From assembly GCF_003672135.1 (NCBI RefSeq), contig NC_039507.1, forward strand, positions 16,732,278 to 16,796,277: a DNA stretch of 64,000 bases, given 5' to 3'. Positions 22,323-33,276 of this stretch are shown in pieces. Numbering within the stretch: the first letter of the stretch is position 1; each line of letters begins with the position of its first letter. Under the pieces are notes generated by a model. The model was given only the letters and a program-made list of their open reading frames with translations. It was not told where the DNA came from and ran no database searches. The translations under genes were made by a program, and so were the position numbers. This DNA comes from Ooceraea biroi (Eukaryota > Arthropoda > Insecta > Hymenoptera > Formicidae).

Positions 22323-25087
22323 TATATACATATATATAGGTATTTCATTTTATATGTAATATAAATATCCTAAACTTGTGCATGCGTGCCTGCATGCTTG
22401 AAATAGAACATACTCAAGAGCTTTACGATGAATGTCCACTGCATGACCTATCTTCTTGTCGATTTCTCTCTTGGTCTTCCAATTAGTTACTTTGTTACTA
22501 TTTCTCCGTATTGCTTGTTCGATACGGTAGCTACAAATAAATTACAAATATTTTTTCCCAACTTTGTTCTAATAAAGATTTGATGTGGAATCACAATACT
22601 CCATACTGTTTTGCTTTTACTGTTGTTAAAACTTGGTAACTCTTTACTGTAGCGGACACCTCGCCGATGACCTTGATCTTGACATATATTGTTAAGGACA
22701 TGGACCTCGTCAAACCCATGCAGAATCATGTACTAATTATTAAACTTTTTTTTTGTTAATAACTTTTTAATAAACAATGACCACTGGGTACACTCTTCTG
22801 AAGTTCACTCAGAAGCGTGACCACTAAATAATATATATGAAATATATATATCAAGGTCATCAGAGAGGTGTCCGCTATAGTAAAGATTTATCAATTACTT
22901 TCTCTCTCTTACCTAGAAATGTTAAAGAATCCACAAACATATATAGGACCTCCTGCCACTATTATTCCTGCTACTAATAATGTACCTCCTGTTATGTAAT
23001 GGGTTGAGCAAAGATGCAGGAAAATAAAATAAAAATATTTTTCTTCGTCGATAAAATATTTAGTGATATACACATTGTGATATAGCTCGGATTTATTTAC
23101 GAGGAAAAAGATGCCGAAAATCCGTGGCAGAAATGGCAAAAGAATGAAGATGATTAAAATACATATCGTCAACACTGAAGACGTAAAAAACAACTAGTGA
23201 AATGATCATATATCATATATTTCTTCTTTACATATCGAAATAAAGCATAAATATATGTTTCAAAGTTTTGATCATTTTATTATCTCATTATTTTTCCAAC
23301 TTTTCATTTTTCTGTAACAATTTGGTAGGTTCCTAACTCTATCTACTTTTCTTTCTTATTTCTTTTTATGTTCGCAAACTTTTGATATGATATTTTATAT
23401 TGAAAAGCGTGCGCTAAGATATAATAAATAATAATTGAGGTGTTCTTACATGTGAATACAATTGCAGCACATTTTGCAATGTGTCCATATCTTTTTATTA
23501 TAGCAATTTTGTTTTCGTCCTTTAATTCACTACCGATGTACAGAAGATTTTCAAATAGACGCTTCACCTATCGTATCAACAATACATCAGATAATTCTCT
23601 ATTTCTCGGATAAATTTTACAAACAGTTATAGTGCATAAAGAGATTTATGTAACACATTTATGTTTAGAAGTACACTGTAAAACTTCAACTTACAACATG
23701 CGTATTAATCCAAAAAGAAGTATATTGAATTGCGCATAAAAGAAAAAAAAGCGATGTAGAAAGAATTTCAACAATAAAGTCAATAGTACATTCTGTAGTT
23801 AGAAATGTTGTATTACTAAAAAGTAATAACTCGAAATTGTGCGTGATTGTTTGCAAAGTGGTACAGGACTTTTTAATTCAAGTTGGCGAGATCTACATGT
23901 GGGCGAAAGGTTTTTCGCCTTATGTCAGACACTGTATATGAGTTGTTTATATTTTTATAGTTATTTTTTTTCTTACTTTTATTACACATGTTATTATTTT
24001 AGATGCTAAACATATTTTCAGTTTCATGCAAGAATTAAAAGTGTTCGACAACACTATTGTGAACAGAAAAAGAGTTCGTCATAATTTGTATTAACTTGTG
24101 ATTCACATAATTAGTAATTTTTAATTTGTAATTAGTAATAATAGTAATGTAAATCGTAATTTATCCACAATATGAAGAATAAGCTGTTTTAAGGAAAGAT
24201 TAAATAATCGGCAAACGTTGCATTAACTTTATAATTAGCTTCATCTTTCTCCTTTCTTTTAGACTTTAGTAACTGTTTCTGATGAAATCTGTTCGGATTT
24301 ATTACGACGCTATAAATATCTTTGCTTAACAATATTAGTATTCGCAATAACCAAAAAAGAGTTAAATTAGTAATAACAAATTTCACCAATGGATACATTA
24401 AGGTTTATTTAACAAGCAACATTTGCATTTTATGCTAATCAAGTGAAAATGCAATTTTCGAATATTTTAAATAAATATATTAATTGCAGCTTACAACATT
24501 TCTAACTACAGAATGTACTATTGACTTTATTGTTGAAATTCTTTCTACATCGCTTTTTTTTCTTTTGAAGATTTCTGGCATCGCTGCCTCCATCGCGCCT
24601 CATTGCACCGTAACCAACAACGAGCGCGCGGTTCTCCTACCGATGACCTCGCTGCGGCGTATGTCAATGCGCTAACGCGCGTACTGATCGCTAATCTTCT
24701 TTTATTAACATCTCAAAATTGTATGTAGTTCTTTGCAAAGTGGTACTGGACTTTTTACTTCAATTTGACGAGATCTACCTGTGGGCAAAACGTTTTTCGC
24801 TTTATGTCAGACACCCTGTATATATAATATGTATATATTTTATAGATAAAATATAAACAACTATATTTTATATATAATATATATACAAAATATACGTCTA
24901 TTAATATATATTTATATACCTGAAATATAATAAAGCTAATCATGGTAAGAGAAAACACACAAGACTGAAGTTGAACAAGCATTGTTCGATTGTAAGGCCA
25001 TAACCCAATTGCGACCAGAGAAAGTCGACAAATGTAAAGAAATTGAGTATCAATACAGGTCACTCTTGTTCGAGCTTTCACACACAT
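19915..25087 (-). CDS. Odorant receptor OR-D, nine exons, exon 2 rearranged
   Basis: Same family as OR-A but clearly diverged. Exons (complement): 24920-25087, exon 2 ending at 23695, 23450-23567, 22913-23174, 22414-22530, 22182-22272, 20412-20554, 20048-20180, 19915-19962. Exons 4 and 7 are each one codon shorter than in OR-A and the stop is TAA. Landmarks: VAIGLWPYNRT, ECTIDFIVEILSTSLFFLL, NKIAIIKRYGHIAKC, YFIDEEKYFYFIF, HAVDIHR, NYIGQVVTDHYNYIF, RWYIAPVRVQR, SISYFTVIYS. The normal exon 2 acceptor (CAG before CTTACAAC) is missing: a repeat abuts the exon at about 23813. Use of the nearest TAG acceptor would give an immediate stop. A weak GAG acceptor in the repeat (exon 23695-23829, 135 bp) would restore frame and give 404 residues. 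It may be functional or a young pseudogene. Confidence 0.75.
20735..20960. other. GC-rich insert in OR-D intron 6, unassigned
   Basis: It starts with short tandem AGGATTAATATAAG-like repeats, followed by GC-richer sequence (GAGGGAGCGTTAAGCGCGTG) unlike the surrounding intron. It is absent from OR-A and OR-B intron 6. No family is recognised, and the minus-strand frame here shows no known domain. Confidence 0.4.
21325..21911. mobile_element. Inverted-repeat element nested in the mariner
   Basis: The left side has TTTAGGCCACAATTCACTTT and the right side the inverse of TGCAATTTTGTGGAAATGGG followed by CCTAAG. Internal words such as CCATGGTTAAAG and GCTTAACCATGG are also inverted. It is itself interrupted by the foldback element at 21467-21690. 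Confidence 0.5.
21467..21690. mobile_element. Foldback element with about 80-bp arms
   Basis: The left arm runs from ATGAAAGTATTCC through TATATATCACACGGCGTTTC to AAGCTT at about 21546. The right arm (about 21605-21690) is its reverse complement with few mismatches. A 13-bp direct repeat GAATATACATGAA at 21461-21473 and 21718-21730 may be a target-site duplication. Confidence 0.75.
22281..22340. repeat. AT-rich microsatellite in OR-D intron 5
   Basis: An ATATATAC-type run of about 60 bp, interrupted by a few C and G bases, just upstream of exon 6. Confidence 0.85.
22645..22878. mobile_element. Inverted-repeat element in OR-D intron 4
   Basis: Ends TACTGTAGCGGACACCTC and the inverse of GAGGTGTCCGCTATAGTA form terminal inverted repeats that continue into GATGACCTTGAT. 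Internal AACTTTTTAATAAACAATGA-type words relate it to the elements at 16857 and 32406. It is about 234 bp, with no coding sequence. OR-A and OR-B lack it. Confidence 0.8.
23818..23935 (-). mobile_element. ACAGGGTGTCT-family repeat abutting OR-D exon 2
   Basis: On the minus strand it starts ACAGTGTCTGACATAAGGCG and ends near ATTTCGAGTTATTAC, directly touching exon 2. It displaced the normal intron 1 end of OR-D and supplies the only in-frame candidate acceptor. Confidence 0.65.
24455..24562 (+). pseudogene. Inverted duplicate of OR-D exon 2 start
   Basis: The plus strand carries a proper acceptor context (TATATTAATTGCAG) followed by LTTFLTTECTIDFIVEILST. This matches the first 70-odd bases of OR-D exon 2, which lies in the opposite orientation at 23740-23812. 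It is truncated at about 24562, where an ACAGGGTGTCT-family repeat begins. It lies inside OR-D intron 1. Confidence 0.88.
24560..24828 (-). mobile_element. ACAGGGTGTCT-family repeat in OR-D intron 1
   Basis: On the minus strand it runs from ACAGGGTGTCTGACATAAAG to a GC-rich tail with GTTGGTTACGGTGCAATGAG, matching the copy at 17475-17830. Its inner end joins the inverted exon 2 fragment. Confidence 0.65.
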
Positions 25088-25351
25088 TTGGGAGCGATAT
25101 ATCAAAATGACTTCGCCTATCTCCTTCTTCGAATAAAGAATATTATCTAATATTTTTCTTCTAGCGTATTTTCCAAGATAAAATTCCTTAATTTAACATA
25201 AATATACTGACGAAAATAACATAAAATATCAAGATGTAATTTAAGGTGCTATAGAAATAATTTGCTCGCAATTTGCGCGGTAGAAAAAAGTGGGCGATTA
25301 CCCGATCGATTTGGCGCCGTAACAAAAGTACAAAGGAATTTTATTTCTCAC

Positions 25352-25500
25352 AAAAAAATAGTCATGTCATGATATCTTGATCGAAGTTCGCGCAAGCGCA
25401 ATTGATCTTTCCAAACAGTCTTCACATTCATTTTAGTCCAGGCATTCGTAAGGTATACATGTATACTCCAAGGTATACTTCTGAAAGAAGTGTTTCTTAA
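25352..25500 (-). promoter_or_regulatory. Conserved upstream block of OR-D
   Basis: It carries AGTCATGTCATGATATCTTG, GTTCGCGCAAGCGCAATTGA and CATTCGTAAGGTATACATGT as in the other OR upstream blocks. It starts about 265 bp upstream of the OR-D start codon, a spacing kept in all three genes. The motif binder is unknown. Confidence 0.45.
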
Positions 25501-26329
25501 TTGATTTTCTATACAGGTCAGTTTTGTTATGATGGTAATTATAGAATACATAATACATTATTATCTGCAATTTATTACGTTTAATAAAATATGCAATTGG
25601 ATCTCCGACTTTCGTTATTTGAAAGATACTTATAGTATTGTTATAGTAATAGGTGTTTGTGCATTATGAACAGCCACACCTGTTATATCTCACCATGTTA
25701 TATGTATAATACAATATATTTCAAGATAGGCGGAGTTCACTCGACATTGTCAATAGCTGGATGACATAGCAACGGCACATAGCAAACACATATTATGTGA
25801 AAAAGGACATCTCGCTAAAGTCAATCTTTTGTAATATTTTTTAATAGATCACTATTATGGCTAGAATTATGCCTACCGTCTCAGCGCACGAAATATCCTG
25901 TTATGTGAAATATATTCCGATGAGATCATTTTTTAATGATATTCTAATGATGACTTTCTTGGTTCTGAATATATACATAATTCCACGCGTAATATGATTA
26001 TAAATATTTAATATATTCGGACGATCACGCTTTTCATAGTTTATGTCTTTTATATTATACTTACGATATAATTATTGAATAATATAATGTTTGACATCTG
26101 TTTGTGAACTATTATGAAGTATATGTTAAGTCTTTTTCATCGTTCTGATATTATTTAAATTTCAAATTTAAATTTTCGCTTTTTTAGAGTTTTGAAGAGT
26201 TGGTATCGTACTTTGTAACATTTCATATGTCATAATTTAACGATAAACATAACTTCGCAAAATAATAGTGAGCGATAGGCAATGAAAAGCTAGACTATAT
26301 GCTTTTTATTTTTAACAAACTAGTTTGGA

Positions 26330-26560
26330 TTTGGGCTGGAACGTTTTTCCGCACGCACAGTCATTCAACTTGGCGCCTTCAGATTACCACTTATTCCAAT
26401 GAATACAATACTTTTTAACTGCATAATACTTTCAAGATATGATTGAAATACGAAAACACTTTTTTTGTAAAGAAATTTAAAATTTCTATCGGAGAGAAAA
26501 TCGTAAAAAACCTAAAAAGATCAAATATTTTAATGCCTGAATTGTATTGCATATAATATG
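26330..26560 (+). pseudogene. Mariner transposase C-terminal relic
   Basis: The plus strand reads NLAPSDYHLFQ, then after stops an IEIRKHFF and FYRREIVKNL stretch, matching the end of a mariner transposase. There are stops and frameshifts throughout, and no terminal repeats were found. Confidence 0.75.
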
Positions 26561-26689
26561 CACTTAAAACGAAAACGTGCAAAAACTGACTGAAATATTT
26601 ACTGTACTTTATAATAAGGAGTAAAATGCATTTTTTTAAAGAATAGATAGAATACTTTTGAATATTCTTTATTTAACTTATATATTTTA

Positions 26690-26900
26690 ATGTAGGACAT
26701 TGTGTAATTAGCATGAATGTTGTACAATACAAAGTACCAATGCGATCAACACAATTTGCTCACAATTCGCTTAGGGAAATGTGGACTGTTAAACGATCGA
26801 TATGACACATAAGCCGACGAATATTTCACAGAAAAACGTTCATAAGAGGGATCGAAATTCGTCCTAGTACCCCCTTTTCAGAGTTAGCATCGTGCTTCAT
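26690..26900 (-). promoter_or_regulatory. Possible further OR upstream relic
   Basis: CAATTTGCTCACAATTCGCT, AACGATCGATATGAC and TTTCACAGAAAAACGTTCAT align loosely with the region at 25255-25400 upstream of OR-D. No OR exon lies within 1 kb on either side. It may mark another lost array member. The surrounding 25.5-27.3 kb is otherwise AT-rich and empty of genes that I can see. Confidence 0.3.
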
Positions 26901-27336
26901 TTTTTTCATTGCAATCTGTGCATTTGTTTATTAAATAGAATATTAATAATAATATTAATGTAAAAGTAGAATAAAAATCTGTAAAAAATTTACCTTTTCT
27001 TATAAAAGGTACAAAAAAACACCAAGTTCACGCGATAGAAAAAATATAACATGTTTCGAGTATAATAGTTCGAAAATAAAAGTAATAATATCCAACAATT
27101 CCGCCAACTAAGAATATAAATTACCCTTTAAATTCTTTAAAACATAAGACAAGAATTCAGTTATCGAGGTTCCAAAAAGCATTATTGTAATATTAGGAAG
27201 TTGCATAATTTCAGTCATATTTAAGGAAAACATAATGCAGCTCTAACTGTTTAAAGGGAAAAAAACTTGGCCGCTGGTTTAGGAATATGAAATAAAAAGA
27301 GTTAATCCAGCAACGTCAAGTTTTTTCCCTTTTAAA

Positions 27337-27655
27337 AGTTTAGCCGTTGATATAATTTCTTTTTTATACTGTTTTTGTAACACTTCAGCAAACTAAGTAC
27401 TTTTCTCACATGATACCGGATGTGACGTGCTTCACTTGAGAATGCTTGGTGTATATACGACGAACTCGTTATTTCTTTTTGTAGGAACAGGAAAAATAGC
27501 GGACAGTGTCATATCAGTGTTTCTAAGAAGCTAATAAACAGCCAGGATGGACAGGACGAAACAATTTAAAAAGCCACTCAAGTGCTATCCACGGAATCAA
27601 TTGCACAGGGCCTGAGTAAGAACGTCCGCACTGGAATTGAAAGATGCTGCGTACA
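27337..27655 (+). repeat. Right copy of array-flanking duplication
   Basis: Same-orientation match to 1378-1700. It contains an extra stretch at about 27460-27560 not found in the left copy. It marks the right edge of the OR array. Confidence 0.7.
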
Positions 27656-27659
27656 TACA

Positions 27660-29338
27660 ATATCGCGCCTTGCATTATACATAGAAGATGCTGCTAGTCG
27701 TGCAATTAAGCCACAACTGGCCTCCTTCAGTAAGTGCAGCTTGTAAGTCACAGCGTCCATTAGCGTATTTTTTTTCGCTTGGATTTTTCTGTAACTTAAT
27801 AACGCGAGATCGGGCAAGTATCATGGACTCGTTACATACCGCAGTCGAGCGCCGTGCGAAACAGTTCGAAAACTTAATATTACCACGCCGGATAATTAAG
27901 ACTCTAATGAGAAAGCCGAGCCGCCAGCGAGAGAACGCGTAAGAAGTATCTACGTTCGAAGCGTTGCACCGTGACAGCATCATACGTTTTAACTACTACT
28001 GGCACAGACGATATATTACGCAAGAGCGAATCTTGCATGTACATATAATATACCTACATTTATTATGTCAGGAAAAAAGGTATGATGAGAAACGATTCCT
28101 CGGAACAATTAAACCTTTCATTCATTTTTCTACGATAAATGTCAATTAGTTCTGTGGTGAGATTGCATCTGCTAGATATACTTTAATTTTCTCTTTTGTT
28201 TTTCTCATTCCTAATTTTTTCTGACTCGACACTCCAGCCAATCCCTTATTAGTATTGCTAGAATTGACGGCTTAGGCGCGTGCATATATTGTAATGAAAT
28301 TACACGTTTCACGAGAAAATCCGAATGCTATTATCCTCCGATATACTGATGCCGCGGTGCAACATTGCTGCATCCTCCGTAATGACACACATCACAAATC
28401 GGTATCCTGCCGTATCTTTATTGGCGCTATAAGTCGGTCTCCCCGCATGTGATCGCTGCAACTTGCGCCATTAAGGCGCTGGCTACCGGTTCGACAAGCG
28501 TGTAAGTTCCCGTTGTAATTCACGATTGCCATTAACACATTTCTTACAGTACAGACAGAGAAGGTGCCGCGGATTCTTTATCTTTCGTGGCTGAGCACCA
28601 AGAAGATCATTTCATTGTTGGAGACAAAATCACTGCGCCACGTTCGACAAGAATTGATACTGCGCCGTGCAATCGAATGTAGCGCGTAAAATCTGCTTAG
28701 TATAATTCAGATCTTTTTTAAGTGAGAGACTTGTTATTGATTTATTTGTTACAAGGATTCGTTCGATAAGTTAGAAAATATCCTTAGAAAATATATAAGA
28801 TGGCGGCACTAATATCAAACTGACCCGATAGTTGACATCTACCATCCTTTTTTTATTTCGTAAGGATTTATCGAACGACTCTCGCATTGATTTGTTCAGT
28901 GCAGATTATGGCTTACCTCGAGAGGTTTAATGTAGCCTATTAGAAATTATAAATACTAACGAAGTATAATATAAAACATAAAACATAAAAAACAGAATAT
29001 AAAGAAGCTAACGGAGAAGATTTCTTAAGGAGAAATGTATGAATTACCTGGTAGCATCGATACTCTATTATACAACTGATTTAAGAATATATCTTGTACG
29101 GTTGCGCTACAAAATAAATCCTCCTGCACAAACGCTGCAATTCCGTGCTCGGTGCACGAACTGTGACCACGGGAAAAGGCAAACACCATTCCAATTTCCA
29201 TTTCGAACTTAGATTGCTGTTCGCCGTACGCGTGACTCCGGCGCTTACCGTATCCAAAGCGCAATATCAGTATTAATTCGCCGGAGCACTTCCATAGCAC
29301 AAAAGGCAGAAGAGTATGTATCCAGGGACTCGTGTGTA
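27660..29338. other. No gene identified; mixed composition
   Basis: Short open frames on both strands show no family resemblance, codon pattern or splice signals that I would support. It includes a repeat at 28695-28975, described separately. Confidence 0.5.
28695..28975 (+). repeat. Dispersed repeat carrying a small insertion
   Basis: AATTCAGATCTTTTTTAAGT at the start and ATTTGTTCAGTGCAGATTA later match 31645-31780, where the two are adjacent. Here they are split by about 135 bp (about 28751-28886). The insert has inverted TCGTTCGATAA motifs at 28759-28769 and 28868-28878 and is probably a small MITE. Confidence 0.65.
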
Positions 29339-30002
29339 CACAGTAAAAAATAAAACGTTAATTTTAACATTTTTTGCATGTCCCAGAAAGTCCACTCTAA
29401 ATTTTAAGTTAAAGTAACTCATTCGTCATGTGTTACTTCTTGACAAACTAGAAATGTTAAGTAATTAACACAATACTTGACATTTATTTTTGTTATTGTA
29501 ACTTTAAGTGTGATGTAAAAATAACATACAAAGTAATTGAAAACTACATGGAAGAGAAGTTACAATGACTCATCAGAAAAGTTGATAGAACATTTTCGTT
29601 CATACAATATGAACATTTACTTTTTATGTTATATTAACACATGATAGTAATTATTTCAACTTAAATTATTTTTGATAGAAACATTTAATTTTAGTAAATT
29701 TGATTATTTTATACGTCAAAGTTCATGATTATTTGAAGATTTACTTTAACTTCTTTTAGAATGTTAAACTGACTTTGTGACATGTTGATTGTTTAAAATT
29801 ATTGTGTTAAAAGCATTTCAAATAATATTCCATTTCTAAGAGACATACACAAAATTAAGTTATGAAGTTAACATTAATGTAACATATAAAATTGTTATAA
29901 AAATAATAACATCAGTTGTATGTTAATTTTACATTGAAGTAGTAATCAAAACATGGCAACGCAAGAAAAGTTTAACATATGGACGCGCAATTTTTAACGG
30001 TG
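29339..30002 (-). mobile_element. 664-bp TA-flanked element, copy 1
   Basis: Ends CACAGTAAAAAAT and inverse CACCGTTAAAAAT (11 of 13 match), flanked by TA on both sides (29337-29338, 30003-30004), as in Tc1/mariner-type insertion. It is near-identical, in inverse orientation, to copies at 53986-54653 and 58225-58892, with a 4-bp gap near TTAAGTTATG. It is rich in TTAACAT/ATGTTAA words and has no long open frame, so it is non-autonomous. Confidence 0.92.
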
Positions 30003-30239
30003 TATGTCTAAGCCTCTGCCGCCGTTTTGTATCCGCCACGAATAAACTTCATTGGTGCTTTAAAAACTTCTTTAACAGAATATAACGCTTGTGTCTCGCT
30101 AATATCATAGTTAGTAGAACTCCTCTCATCCTAAGCACTCTTGTCACGTACAACAACATTTCAAGTGCTAGGAAACTGCATAACTGCTTGCTAGGCGTCC
30201 CCATCATTTGCTCTTCCTTCCTCCCCCCTCCCGATGACT

Positions 30240-31610
30240 AAACTTACGACCTTAGTTTATCGCGCATGCAAGATTGTTCCGCGATCACGCCGCGATTCAC
30301 GTTTCTCCTTTTTTTCGACGGGGCAAGAAGAAATGAACGCTCCGCGAGAGATCGGCCCGCGCGTAATCTTGAACTTCGTTACGGGCGTTATTAAACGCGC
30401 TTAGAAACGCGTCGGACGTTCCGCAGGACTCCATCCTTGATCCCGCTAGGGTCAGGAACGCAATTGCGCCCAGGCGTACAGAATCCGCTTCGGAGAACGG
30501 AAAAGTTAGGCTCGCAGCGCGGCGCGGAGGAAATTTGTGCGCCTGTCAGGATTATGCCGCGGGGCGACGCCGTGAGGCGAATATATGGCTACAAGCGACG
30601 CGACGACGCGTTTCGGTTCGCCGTGCACGTACGGGATCCCGTAGTTGTTCAATGCAACAAGCTTGCATTACACCGCGGGAGCCGGAGTATACGCCGGAAT
30701 ATACGATAGAGCCGCTACCAGCTGCGCCTGCGGAATTAACGCGGAATTAACGTTGTTTCATTTCGTCAATCGAGGAAGACTCTTTCCCTCCGTCCATGGT
30801 GCATCCGCTTGCACGGAGCATCGTACAAGCATCATCTTCTCCCAGTCGCAGAATCGTTCAATGGGCTTGGGATCGGTTTTCGCTCAAGTCTCTCGTAACG
30901 GGGATAATGTCTATGTGGGATAATGGGATTTAACAAAATTCCTATACAATACGCATCCGTGAGTCTGAACGACGCGGGACTCCGCTACGAAGGGAACGGA
31001 GCGTGACTAAAACCGGCAGTAAAGAACTATATTTATAGGCAGCGCGCTGCAGCCGGTGATCAAACGATCCCGTCGCGTCGTTCCGGCTGAACGAGAGTAA
31101 AACGCGGAATATCATCGCGACGTGGAGGAGAAGTGCCAACGCGGCGCGCGATCTCGTGAGGAAACTATCGGCCGCGTCAAGTATACACACACCTCGCAAC
31201 TTTGCTCTCGCGTTCGCGCAGGGAAAGGTGAACAGAGAAAGAGGAGAAGAGAGAAAAAGGAAAAGCGAGAGAAAGAGAGGGGGGGGGGAGATTCGCGCGA
31301 GTCAGATATAGCCGGGTGTATATCATCCCCGGCCGAGACATTCATTGCGCGTAACTGTGCTCTTTATTCGCCAGCCACGACCGAACTAAGTGCTCGGCGA
31401 GCGCGATATCCACTCGTAGGTATTATTCAAGCGGAGACGCGTAACGACCGCGATTCCGCGGCGGAGCGTAAAATCGCGAAATTCCATTCGATCGCGTTCC
31501 ACGCTACCTGGCCATCCTCTTCCAGATCTGCCAATGATCTTTCCCGGCCGCGGATCAAGACTGGAACCGATCCCTTTAGGCTCGGTGGAATTCGAGAGGA
31601 ATTTTACTGA
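30240..31610. other. GC/CpG-rich patch without supported gene
   Basis: Composition changes abruptly to GC-rich with many CGCG words. The long plus-strand frame at 31122-31610 is Arg/Glu-rich because of a purine-rich run (31230-31290) and resembles no family I know. It could be an unmethylated CpG-rich regulatory region or a 5' exon, but nothing decides this. Confidence 0.4.
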
Positions 31611-31644
31611 TTATTATCGTTGTTGGCGTAAGAGCGGCGAGCAC

Positions 31645-31780
31645 ATGAGTATAATTTAGATTTTTTTAAGTGAGAAACTTGTTATTAATTTGCTTGTTGT
31701 TAATTTGTTCAATGTAGATTACGACTTATCTTGGAAAGTTAGAATGTAGCTATAACATTAAACACTATAAATACAAAGAA
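31645..31780 (+). repeat. Dispersed repeat, uninterrupted copy
   Basis: Related to 28695-28975 but lacking the small insertion there. It starts TATAATTTAGATTTTTTTAA and continues AAACTTGTTATTAATTTGCT. It is followed by AT-rich DNA to 32400. Confidence 0.6.
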
Positions 31781-32405
31781 ACAGGCAATACAACAAAGTC
31801 AAATCATCCATATTTATATCAACATCACTCGCAGATTAATAACAGTATAATGGTAATAATGGTAATAACAATATAATGTAATATCTTATTATTAATAATG
31901 ATAAGATATAATATCAATATCAAATGTGAAAAGAATTCGAATATTATGCTTGAAGCTCGAAGCTTGATTAAAAGAAAAATATATGCAATCGTATTATTGA
32001 ACAAGCAGGTACGATCAAAAAGTGAAAGAAGTGACCAGATCAGGGTTGTGACAACGATAATGCTACCTCCAGCTGCGGACATGGCGCAAGGGAGACAGAA
32101 TGTCCAACAACATATTACTAATGCGGTACGTTATTTCGAAAAAACGTTCGAAAGAGCATACCGGAGGAGATACGCCAACGTATACGTGCAACCAGCAACT
32201 GCGTGTATGTAAGTGTGTAAACGCGCACAACGATGGTATCAGGATACACATATTTGCGCCGCGATGAGATTGAGACTCAGAGAACAGGGTAGAAAGTCGG
32301 AGCATAAAATGAGAGAAGAATACAAAGAAGAGAAGAGCATAAAACAGAGAACGCAAATAGAGAAACACCCTGAAAGCCTGATTAGTATGTATTAGATTAT
32401 ATATG

Positions 32406-33270
32406 GGTAATTATGTACTTTAACGGACCCAGCCCCGATGACCTTGACCTTGACATATGTTGTCAAGGTCACCCTCCTGAGTGACCTTGAAGAGGTTTTA
32501 GCCGTCGCTCGTTGTTTATTAAAAAGTTATTAACAAAAGAAGTTTAATAAGTTTGCACGACTTTTCAGCTGTCCACGCGAAGCAAGGACTTGAGTTTGAC
32601 ATATATTACAAAGGTCACCTTCCTGAATAACCCGCACTAGGTTTCACCCTTCGCTCGTTGTTTGTTAAAAAGTTATTAACAAAAATGTTTAATGAATAAA
32701 GCATAATTTTACGATACCATATACGTTTACGAAAGAGTATATTTGATGGAATTTTAGTTTAAGTTAGGTTAGGTTAGGTTAAGTTAAAGCAGAGAATACT
32801 TTGTATTTAACTGTTTGTGCTTTTGGTTAAAGTGAAGAATACTTTGTACTTATATTAAAAGAAACTATTCTATATATTAACAATTCACTGCTTTAAATGA
32901 CTTTCCTTTCTTCGCTCATATACACATTCGTCGTTTATATCTTTCAATATTCAATATTCTTTCAAAATAACTACTATATTTTCGAAATTTCTTTTGTTAA
33001 TAACTTTTTCATAAACAACGATCGACGACTAAAACCTAGTACGGGTTATTCGGGAAGGTAACCTTTGTAATATATGTCAGTATCATGTTCTTGCTTCACG
33101 TGGACAGCTAAAAATTCGTGCGAAATCATTAAACTTTCTTTGTTTATAACTTTTTAACAAACAACGAGCGACGGCTAAAACTTCTTCAAGGTCACTCAGG
33201 AGGGTGACCTTGACAACATATGTCAAGGTCAAGGTCATCGGGGCTGGGTCCGTTAAAGTACATAATTACC
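32406..33270. mobile_element. 865-bp long-inverted-repeat element
   Basis: Terminal inverted repeats of more than 120 bp start GGTAATTATGTACTTTAACG on both sides and continue through TTGACATATGTTGTCAAGGT and CCGTCGCTCGTTGTT. A second inner pair (about 32595-32690 and 32985-33085) makes the whole element a multi-step palindrome. The centre has three TTAGG units (about 32762-32777). No coding sequence and no clear target duplication were found. Relatives lie at 16857 and 22645. Confidence 0.88.
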
Positions 33271-33276
33271 TTTTTC

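Noticed and set aside
31122..31610. 162-residue open frame on the plus strand
   Set aside because: The longest simple frame in the right half, but its length is due to GC- and purine-rich sequence; it is Arg/Glu-rich, has no recognisable domain and overlaps frames on the other strand.
32757..32790. Telomere or telomere-fusion site
   Set aside because: Only three TTAGG units, inside a transposable element; too short to mean a telomere.
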